From Anaerolineae bacterium (lineage in GTDB: Bacteria > Chloroflexota > Anaerolineae > JAFGEY01): a stretch of DNA of 13,669 nucleotides. Positions within the stretch are counted from its first letter, which is position 1, and every line of letters begins with the position of its first letter. The DNA lies in the NCBI GenBank assembly GCA_016929205.1, contig JAFGJF010000696.1, positions 1-13,669 on the forward strand. Reading direction: 5' to 3'. The notes beneath the pieces were generated by a model, which was not told where the DNA came from, did no database searches, and saw only the letters and a list, made by a program, of their open reading frames with translations. The position numbers and the translations under genes were made by a program. This document shows, piece by piece, positions 1 to 5,669 of this stretch.

Positions 1-48
1 ACGCGCCTTGGGCCAGTGCTCGGGGTAATAATCCGCGCCGATATACAT
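1..48 (-). CDS. GH42 beta-galactosidase, N-terminal fragment (runs off the window)
   Basis: Only the first 16 codons are inside the window. They read MYIGADYYPEHWPKAR on the minus strand. The YYPEHWP stretch is the typical first beta strand of family 42 glycoside hydrolases, which hydrolyse terminal beta-galactosides and related oligosaccharides in the cytoplasm. The ATG at 46-48 is preceded by AAAGGAG (plus-strand positions 56-62) with a 7-nt spacer, and a strong promoter lies at 125-153, so this is a real gene start. The gene is transcribed away from the rest of the window. With only 16 residues the family call rests on one motif, but that motif is distinctive. Confidence 0.7.
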   Translation of the reverse strand, partial: MYIGADYYPEHWPKAR

Positions 49-124
49 ATGGGTGCTCCTTTCAAGCGACTAGACTGGTAAGGAAACCGAAAGCGAGTCC
101 TCGGTGAATGATAAATCTATTCTC

Positions 125-153
125 ATTATATGCCGGGCGAATCACTTTGGCAA
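125..153 (-). promoter_or_regulatory. Sigma-70-type promoter for the GH42 gene
   Basis: On the minus strand a -35 box TTGCCA (148-153) is separated by exactly 17 bp from a perfect -10 box TATAAT (125-130). Transcription would begin near position 118 and give a leader of about 70 nt before the ATG at 48. No obvious operator palindrome overlaps it. Confidence 0.6.
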
Positions 154-241
154 GCCACCTCCTCGCTGCGCAGGATAGCCATCGGCCGCTCGTGCCTCGT
201 GCGGATGGCGATGGCGCGCAGCTGTCGGCACGAGAGAAGAG

Positions 242-316
242 GTTGTCTCGAAGGATCTGGAAGGCGCGGAGCGCAGGGGGAAGGCATTACGATGGAGACC
301 GTCGTAACGAGACAAC
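242..316 (+). repeat. Repeat copy A, bounded by a 9-bp inverted repeat
   Basis: The 75-bp segment begins with GTTGTCTCG (242-250) and ends with its exact reverse complement CGAGACAAC (308-316). The interior carries AGGCGCGGAGCGC (262-274) and GGAGACCGTC (294-303). The same interior words recur in the same order and orientation at 5573-5619 (copy B). The small size, terminal inverted repeats and lack of coding suggest a MITE-like or dispersed palindromic repeat. It could alternatively mark one edge of the accessory island. Confidence 0.55.
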
Positions 317-423
317 ATAAGGCGTTTGATTCAGCCAGCACAGACATACTCCCTTTGCCACTTTGGGCAGTCCGGACTTGATCTGTTTGAGGCACCGTTC
401 TTTTTTGGACTGCCTGCGTTAGT

Positions 424-452
424 TTGACAAAGATTGCTTTTGGCCTCATAAT
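424..452 (+). promoter_or_regulatory. Candidate promoter for the NTPase-TOPRIM operon
   Basis: A perfect -35 box TTGACA (424-429) is followed after 17 bp by CATAAT (447-452), one mismatch from TATAAT. It points toward the NTPase gene. Transcription would begin near 459, leaving an unusually long leader of about 290 nt before the GTG at 747. I found no better promoter between 460 and 746. Confidence 0.5.
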
Positions 453-630
453 GTATATATCGATGAGCATCAAGTGATCTGGACCAGCCATCAGGTATCG
501 TATTGAGCATCCCTCCATTGGTTGTCCCGTCTGTCAAGATATCTCTTCCAGTTATGCCTGCTATCCAAATTGCGCGCGGCTGATAAGCGAGCTATCGGAT
601 AACCCTGCCGTGATCTGGGTTCAAAAGTAA
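451..630 (+). pseudogene. Short Cys-rich reading frame with in-frame TGA; doubtful
   Basis: An ATG at 451 opens a frame that meets TGA at codon 9 (475-477) and then stays open for 50 codons to TAA at 628-630. The downstream part has four cysteines arranged CPVC then CYPNC, a spacing that could bind zinc, and ends in a helix-like stretch followed by NPAVIWVQK. No ribosome binding site precedes the ATG, the candidate -10 box overlaps it, and no ATG, GTG or TTG start is available after the TGA before the cysteines. It may be a decayed small gene or chance. I do not recognise a family. Confidence 0.2.
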
Positions 631-746
631 AGAGATGGTCAGGCACACACAAACCAAATCAGGCGGGAGTATAGACAGAGCATTTCAATACACATAGTAT
701 CGAGAGGCATCAGAGTTGGATCACACTACTTGAAAGGACCTCCGAA

Positions 747-3700
747 GTGACTGAGAAACCAGTAATCAGATCGATGAACATCTCGAACAGTATCCTGGCC
801 AACCTTGAAAACCGAGATGTGGCGCTTTGGATACACAGTCTACCGAGGGATGCGGACCAACGTACCGCAGTAGTCGCTTTCCTTGGGCTCCCCTGGCGGT
901 TGATAATGCTTGAGGGCCAAGACAGCAACCTAATCGCTGCACTCGAAGCCACTTCGAACGTTGACGACTCATTGGCACGTAAGCGGGGGTTTGTCCACGT
1001 TATCGACAGTGATCCTTCGCGCATTGAATTGCCGCCTCGCTGTCTTCCTGTCTATCTGTTGGACGGTCGGCGGAACGCCACAGGTGTTTCAGTGTTTGAA
1101 AACCGCTTGCGGCGTATGACAATGTTGGAAGATTTCCGTCGATCCAGTGCTCGGGAACTTGTGGTTATCTCCGCAGGCACACAGCCTGTGCCAACGGATC
1201 TGAGTGACCTTTGGTCAGCTGGCTATCGAGCCCATCTAGCGTTCGTATCGGACTCGCCCTCTGCCGAATCTGACCTAAAGCAGTGGCTTAACGCAACACC
1301 GGATGTTGCGGGGGCAACTCTTGTTCAGACACCACCACAGCAGCTAATAGAGAACATTCTTGTTCGTTACTATGAAACATATCCGGCAGATCGAAACATC
1401 ATTCGTATGCGCGATGGTCTTGGACAGCTTCACAAGATTGACATTACGACCGCCGATGAGCTTGAGCGCCCGATCCTTGATTCCTATGCGCTCGTTGAGG
1501 AGCGTGATCTGACACCTCTTGTGCCTGAAGAATTGTCTCGGGATGAATTTGTCGGCTTCTTTAAAAACCCCGAGTGCTCTTGGCGACCGTATGCAGCTGG
1601 ATTGCCGTGGGTGCGGGATACTGATTGCAGGCAAGAGTTGCGCAGGCGCTTACAGAGACTTGACATGGTTGGACCTGACGAGAACTGTATCGCCTATATT
1701 TCATCAGAGCCAGGAGCAGGCGGCACAACACTTGCGCGTGTTCTTGCCTGGGAATTCGCACGTGAAGGCTATCCAGTGCTGGCTGCAAAACCATATCCCT
1801 TTGTTCCTGACGCGCTACCCATCACTAACTACTTGACTCGCGTTCATAGATTGTACACGGAGCGAGTCAGAGATGAGAATCCAGACCAAAGCGAGCAACC
1901 AGATGCGCACTCAACAAATGAAAAGAACCCAACAACTCACCTCTACGAGACACCATGGATAATCGTGTTTGACACTATACATTGGCAACACCGCGACGCT
2001 GAACTGCTGCAATTCCGTAATGAGCTCACCAAATCTGGGAGACCTGTCTGTCTGTTGGTTGTCACTGGCTCGTATCTAGGACTGACCTTCCTAACCAGCC
2101 CGACATTTAGAGAAGTCGCCGCCCTGAACCACACACTACAGCTAAGTGAGGCTCGTAAGTTGGGACAACACCTGAACAAATTCCTACGTTACTATGGCCA
2201 AGCACGGACTCGGGCTCAGTGGGAGAGATTCTACGAGGAGCACACTGTACGAGACGTGGCTGGGATCGCATCGTTTTGGGTCACCCTGTCTTTCTGGATC
2301 CAAGGACAGTACGACTTCGCGGAGTCAATCCAGCAGTGGATATATGCGTCATTCAAAGAGCAAGCAGAAGACCCTATAATCCAGGATGCGCTCCTGCAGA
2401 TAGCTGCAATGAGTTCGGAACGTCAACCCCTCCCTCAGGCGCTCTTGCCGAAAGTGAGTGGCCAGTGGCCAGTATGGCAACTCATTGACGATAAAATTTC
2501 AGACCTCGCAAGACTTGGGTTGACACGGATCATTGCCCAGGGCGAACGAGCCTGGGCTCTAGTGCATGACATACTGGGCCGTCTGCTGATCAATGCCCTT
2601 TTCTATGACCATCCTACACGCGAGGCGCTTGGGTTTGTCGAGGCAACTAACCCGGAGCATCTTCGCTTTCTCATATTGCGCAAAATATCGGAAAATCCTA
2701 GACTTGGAGAATTAGCCTACAAACCTATAGGAGAGACCTTTGCCACAGAAATTTTCAAGATAGATCCCAGCTTAGGGAAAATTAATTTCGCTGAGCTGTG
2801 GCGCGACGTGTTGGATGCACTTGACAAAATGTCGCCGTTGCTACGAGATACGAGCCGGGTTTTCCGACACCATACAGCAGTCTCGCGCCGCCGCATTGCT
2901 ATGCTGGACTCAACAATGTATACGGTGGATAACACCGACAAAATCGAGTTACTGAGACGCGCAGTTAAAGATATCAACTATGCATTGACCGAAATCGCCT
3001 ATTCGATGAGTTCGGAGCCGGACCTAAATCTGCTAAACTCCTTGGCACGCGCCTATTTTGACCTTGCAGAAGCGGAAAGGGAGGCAGGCGCACCGGATGC
3101 GAGGATCGCTGAGTTAATACAGCTGGCAAACGAAATGACGCGCAGGGCCTATCGTGAGAACCCCAACAACTCATTTGTAATTGAGACCTATGTACGAAGC
3201 CTCCTTAGAAATGCTCGGGATACTCCAAAACAAGCAATGGAGAACTGTGTGATGGCCCTTGGCGCTCTGTACTCAGCACCCCACGTTAGCATCACGAACA
3301 GCAGAGGACCACAGTTGAGCAGACTTGCTGACGATGCTCTGGAAATTCTACTCAAACAAGCACCGAGTGAGATCTCGGCGCACCAACCCCAAAATGCCAT
3401 TGATGTACTTGTCCAGACTTGGCTCATTCTAGCCGGAGGCAGTCCCCAACAGCAGGAGTGGTTGCTAGAGCAAGTGCCAATACAGATACAGAAACAAGCG
3501 CTCAAAGCCCTGGCACATCCGGCAGGACAAGGCAACCTACAAGTGCTCCACCTGCGCTATGACCTAACGTGCAATTGCTATCCATATGACTACAGGCAGC
3601 AAATCGAGCTTCTAGAGCCCCTGCGTATATCAGAGTACTGGTTGTCATCTCAACTACAACTGGAATATGCAATCCTGCTGTTTCAGACTGGCCGCGCAGA

Positions 3701-4022
3701 TGAGGGAGACAAAGCTTTTCGCTCCCTTCGAGATCTGTGGCGAACGAGTAATCAATTCGTTCAGGTGCCAGAACGATTGCGCTGGCTACGGGCAGCCGAC
3801 GGCAAGACTCCACAGGTCGTTCAGGCCACCAGCGGTTCTGGATACGGACCCCGTGTCTTTGCGCTAGTTCGAGAGTTCGCGAACGCGCGGGTCCTATTCA
3901 GGCCTGAGGAGCACGGTTTCGCAGATCCCCGACCAGGATTGACCTTTTCCTGCTATGTCTCTTTTGGACACAATGGGCCTTTCCTACGACCGTTGAGTGC
4001 TCGCCCACCATTGGCCAAGTGA
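747..4022 (+). CDS. Large STAND-type P-loop NTPase with SAMD9-like architecture
   Basis: This 1091-residue protein is probably the sensor of a two-gene immune system. Residues about 20-250 look like a degenerate SIR2/Rossmann-like region (for example LPVYLLDG at 100-107, LVVISAG at 138-144) without the NAD-binding residues of active sirtuins. At 268-291 there is a family-type lead-in (FVGFFKNPECSWRPYAAGL, then R). The Walker A loop EPGAGGTTLAR (321-331) has Gly in place of the usual Lys. Walker B is PWIIVFDT (403-410, Asp409). Residues about 460-700 are helical with a winged-helix flavour, and about 730-1010 resemble TPR-type helical repeats. The tail (1031-1082, ending NGPFLRPL) looks like an OB-fold. 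This order matches what is known for animal SAMD9/SAMD9L and related bacterial STAND proteins. The start is GTG with GAAAGGA 8 nt upstream; ATG at 774 is the alternative. TOPRIM gene follows after 7 bp, so the two are co-transcribed. Function is inferred; I cannot exclude another nSTAND subclass. Confidence 0.65.
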   Translation: MTEKPVIRSMNISNSILANLENRDVALWIHSLPRDADQRTAVVAFLGLPWRLIMLEGQDSNLIAALEATSNVDDSLARKRGFVHVIDSDPSRIELPPRCLPVYLLDGRRNATGVSVFENRLRRMTMLEDFRRSSARELVVISAGTQPVPTDLSDLWSAGYRAHLAFVSDSPSAESDLKQWLNATPDVAGATLVQTPPQQLIENILVRYYETYPADRNIIRMRDGLGQLHKIDITTADELERPILDSYALVEERDLTPLVPEELSRDEFVGFFKNPECSWRPYAAGLPWVRDTDCRQELRRRLQRLDMVGPDENCIAYISSEPGAGGTTLARVLAWEFAREGYPVLAAKPYPFVPDALPITNYLTRVHRLYTERVRDENPDQSEQPDAHSTNEKNPTTHLYETPWIIVFDTIHWQHRDAELLQFRNELTKSGRPVCLLVVTGSYLGLTFLTSPTFREVAALNHTLQLSEARKLGQHLNKFLRYYGQARTRAQWERFYEEHTVRDVAGIASFWVTLSFWIQGQYDFAESIQQWIYASFKEQAEDPIIQDALLQIAAMSSERQPLPQALLPKVSGQWPVWQLIDDKISDLARLGLTRIIAQGERAWALVHDILGRLLINALFYDHPTREALGFVEATNPEHLRFLILRKISENPRLGELAYKPIGETFATEIFKIDPSLGKINFAELWRDVLDALDKMSPLLRDTSRVFRHHTAVSRRRIAMLDSTMYTVDNTDKIELLRRAVKDINYALTEIAYSMSSEPDLNLLNSLARAYFDLAEAEREAGAPDARIAELIQLANEMTRRAYRENPNNSFVIETYVRSLLRNARDTPKQAMENCVMALGALYSAPHVSITNSRGPQLSRLADDALEILLKQAPSEISAHQPQNAIDVLVQTWLILAGGSPQQQEWLLEQVPIQIQKQALKALAHPAGQGNLQVLHLRYDLTCNCYPYDYRQQIELLEPLRISEYWLSSQLQLEYAILLFQTGRADEGDKAFRSLRDLWRTSNQFVQVPERLRWLRAADGKTPQVVQATSGSGYGPRVFALVREFANARVLFRPEEHGFADPRPGLTFSCYVSFGHNGPFLRPLSARPPLAK

Positions 4023-4029
4023 GGCGAAT

Positions 4030-4749
4030 ATGGCCGAGAAACCAGACCACGTTTTCAATTTTGCCAAAACTAAGCAGTTTGACATACGCCCTCGTACTGT
4101 CTTTGTAGAGGGAACAACGGATGTTGATCTGTTCAGATTAGCGGCGCGGCTTGAGAGAGAAAAGACCGGAATCGATCTATTGGGAGACAAACTAGCTATT
4201 GTTGCGGCAGGTGAGAACGATCAAGGAGGGGTGAACGGAGTGTGCCGGGAGTTGATAAGCTTCAAGAATATGGCAAGATACTGTCTGCTTCCAAACGGTC
4301 GCCCAAAGTACCGGTTTATCGGCCTATTCGACGATGACGATGCTGGCCGCCGAGCCATCCATAGTATGCACAGAACTGATACCAGCATAGTGGAGTACCG
4401 GGATGTCTTTCGTCTTCGGCCAGTGATGCCTCTCCCCCGCAATGTCGATACGGGTGCGCTCAAGAAAAGCTTCCAGACCGAAAACGCCAAGTATGATAAC
4501 CTAGAATGGGAATTGGAGGATCTGTTACCAGAAACGCTGACGAGTGCTTTTTTGGAGAAGCATCCTAATGCAGTGAGATGTTCTAGGTCTATGCACGGCA
4601 AAGTTCACCGTGACTGGACACCCGATGGCAAAGCGCGACTTCATCGTTTCGTTAGGGAGAACGCAATCCACGTTGACTTGATTACAGTCATTGGCTCCTT
4701 GCAGGCATTGCGGCATTATTTGGGCATCAGGCTCCCAGATAGGACTTGA
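4030..4749 (+). CDS. Stand-alone TOPRIM-domain protein, probable nuclease effector
   Basis: This 239-residue protein is essentially one TOPRIM domain of the kind found at the C-terminus of OLD nucleases and in AriB of PARIS. The first strand and catalytic Glu are in TVFVEGTTDVDLF (Glu27). The DxD motif is FIGLFDDDDAGRRA (Asp101 and Asp103). A downstream ELEDLLP motif (161-167) and a Lys/Arg-rich DGKARLHRFV stretch (199-208) also fit the OLD-type fold. TOPRIM domains of this class bind Mg2+ and cut DNA or RNA. No ATPase is fused to it, so control probably comes from the upstream NTPase. I chose ATG 4030 over the upstream GTG at 3997, because GTGAGG at 4019-4024 overlaps the upstream stop and gives a 5-nt spacer. 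A hairpin follows 15 nt after the stop. Target unknown. Confidence 0.75.
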   Translation: MAEKPDHVFNFAKTKQFDIRPRTVFVEGTTDVDLFRLAARLEREKTGIDLLGDKLAIVAAGENDQGGVNGVCRELISFKNMARYCLLPNGRPKYRFIGLFDDDDAGRRAIHSMHRTDTSIVEYRDVFRLRPVMPLPRNVDTGALKKSFQTENAKYDNLEWELEDLLPETLTSAFLEKHPNAVRCSRSMHGKVHRDWTPDGKARLHRFVRENAIHVDLITVIGSLQALRHYLGIRLPDRT

Positions 4750-4764
4750 GCAGGCGTCGCTCTC

Positions 4765-4814
4765 GCTCCGCAGTAGGTTGGCATTAAGCAGTCCAACCTA
4801 ATCTACTGCGGAGC
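4765..4814 (+). terminator. Hairpin after the TOPRIM gene, possible terminator
   Basis: GCTCCGCAGTA (4765-4775) pairs with TACTGCGGAGC (4804-4814), and GGTTGG (4776-4781) pairs with CCAACC (4793-4798). That makes a 17-bp stem with an 11-nt loop and a 5-nt bulge on the 3' side. It begins 15 nt after the TOPRIM stop. Only a weak GGTTTT tract follows about 10 nt later, so it is either a poor intrinsic terminator or an RNA-stabilising or repeat-derived hairpin. Confidence 0.45.
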
Positions 4815-4910
4815 TGATATCGGTTTTAAAGACGCAAGCGAATGGAAACCGTTCGCCGTGATCCCCGTGCATCCAGTATATCACATTGTTACTTTTCATC
4901 GCAAGCGCAC

Positions 4911-4940
4911 TTGTCTTGGTTGGTCGCAACATGGTATAAT
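4911..4940 (+). promoter_or_regulatory. Extended -10 promoter for the toxin-antitoxin module
   Basis: An extended -10 element TGGTATAAT (4932-4940) sits 18 bp after TTGTCT (4911-4916), which matches four of six -35 positions. Transcription would begin near 4947, about 95 nt before the antitoxin ATG at 5042. It suggests that the antitoxin is expressed separately from the upstream NTPase operon. Confidence 0.5.
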
Positions 4941-5041
4941 GTGCTTGAGAGATGATCATCCCTTGCTCAAACGAAAAACAAGGTGCGTTTGCTTGGCGTG
5001 TATGCCATGTATGCCGGCAAAAAGACCAAACCGAGTTGACA

Positions 5042-5263
5042 ATGAGCATTGCTAGAGACGCAAAAACAGAAAGACGAGCCCCAGAGATCATTCTTCGGAA
5101 TGGCCAACCTGCTGCAGTCATCCTGGACATTGATGAGTACCAAGAGATGCTGGAGCGACTGGAAGATCTGGACGATCTGGAAATGCTCAGGAAGATGAGA
5201 GAAAGACCCCTCAAGTTCAGAAAACTCGACGAGTTTCTGAATGAATACACCCCAAATGTATGA
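5042..5263 (+). CDS. Short Phd/YefM-like antitoxin
   Basis: The 73-residue product carries PEIILRNGQPAAVILDIDEY, the conserved core of Phd/YefM-type antitoxins, followed by an acidic helical region (EMLERLEDLDDLEMLRKM) and a C-terminal tail that would wrap around the toxin. It would neutralise the downstream RelE/ParE-like toxin and repress its own promoter. The ATG at 5042 is chosen because the 30 codons upstream of it, back to ATG 4952, do not resemble the family; the ribosome binding site is weak for both. It lacks the first 20 or so residues of a typical Phd N-terminus, although short variants with this layout exist. The toxin start overlaps its end by 8 nt, as is usual for such pairs. 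Confidence 0.7.
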   Translation: MSIARDAKTERRAPEIILRNGQPAAVILDIDEYQEMLERLEDLDDLEMLRKMRERPLKFRKLDEFLNEYTPNV

Positions 5264-5518
5264 GGTCTACCTGGAACGAACAGCAGAACGTGACTTGAAA
5301 AAGCTTTCTGCAGAAACATCCCATCGCGTTATTCCTCACATCCACGCTTTGGCCGAGATCCCAAGACCCCCAGACCCCCAGGATGTCACAAAATCACAGG
5401 TTCGGATAATGATTGGCGGATTCGGATTGGAGATTATCGCGTCATCTATGAGATTGATGACACTGAAAAGACAGTGAGGATATTTCGAATCAGGCATCGC
5501 CGGGAAGCATATCGGTAG
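5256..5518 (+). pseudogene. RelE/ParE-family toxin, frameshifted
   Basis: The 5' part reads [20 protein letters not shown] and continues to ALAEIPRPP, a typical RelE-family N-terminal half (a ribosome-dependent mRNase or gyrase poison family). The rest lies in another frame: [18 protein letters not shown] followed by [10 protein letters not shown] and the C-terminal IRHRREAYR, ending at TAG 5516-5518. An 8-bp direct duplication of ACCCCCAG (5366-5373 and 5374-5381) separates the halves. Removing one copy restores an uninterrupted 84-residue protein of normal family length. As it stands, translation leaves frame and ends at 5477, losing the conserved Arg/Tyr C-terminal residues, so the toxin should be dead. 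An alternative start is ATG 5241. A phase-variable duplication or a sequencing error is possible. Confidence 0.8.
5366..5381 (+). repeat. 8-bp tandem duplication inside the toxin gene
   Basis: ACCCCCAG occurs twice head to tail. Because 8 is not a multiple of 3, the duplication shifts the reading frame of the RelE-like gene. The C-rich unit is a plausible replication-slippage site. Confidence 0.85.
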
Positions 5519-5540
5519 ATCCAGCATTTGAGGCGAGCTT

Positions 5541-5629
5541 GTCGGGATGCAGTCAAAGCGATCTTGTTCAGGAGGCGCGGAGCGCCAGGGAAAGCGTTAA
5601 GGAGACCGTCACAACGAGAAAAACCCGAC
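5541..5629 (+). repeat. Repeat copy B, diverged partner of the repeat at 242-316
   Basis: The core at 5573-5619 shares AGGCGCGGAGCGC and GGAGACCGTC, and ends in AACGAGA like copy A at 262-312, in the same orientation with a 4-bp length difference. GGCGCGGAGCGCC (5574-5586) can fold as a tight hairpin. The outer bases GTCGGG (5541-5546) and CCCGAC (5624-5629) form an inverted repeat, although not the one that bounds copy A. It lies between the toxin remnant and the end of the URO-D gene, which come from opposite strands. Confidence 0.5.
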
Positions 5630-5669
5630 TTACTTGACTACATGCCGCCGAAAGCCTGGACCAAGTCGC

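Larger units (their letters stand above)
49..746. other. Intergenic region between the GH42 start and the NTPase gene
   Basis: This 700-bp stretch contains no convincing intact gene. It holds the divergent GH42 promoter (125-153), repeat copy A (242-316), a 10-bp palindrome AGTCCGGACT (369-378), a plus-strand promoter (424-452) and a short Cys-rich open frame with an internal TGA (451-630). The open frames that cross 108-537 on both strands match no family I recognise and look like chance. In the rest of the stretch I see nothing further. Confidence 0.5.

Noticed and set aside
108..537. Several overlapping open frames of 60-130 codons on both strands
   Set aside because: They overlap one another and the repeat and promoters, have no convincing ribosome binding site and match no family.
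816..1556. Active SIR2 NADase effector in the NTPase N-terminus
   Set aside because: No NAD-binding GAGxS loop or catalytic residues could be identified, so only a degenerate SIR2-like region is proposed.
747..4749. Assignment to Gabija or PARIS
   Set aside because: There is no UvrD-like helicase, and the ATPase is not ABC-type; the large protein has STAND-like layout with a GxGGTT P-loop, so only the TOPRIM part resembles those systems.
4952..5041. Longer antitoxin from ATG 4952
   Set aside because: The added 30 residues are Cys-rich and unlike Phd/YefM N-termini, and the start has no usable ribosome binding site.
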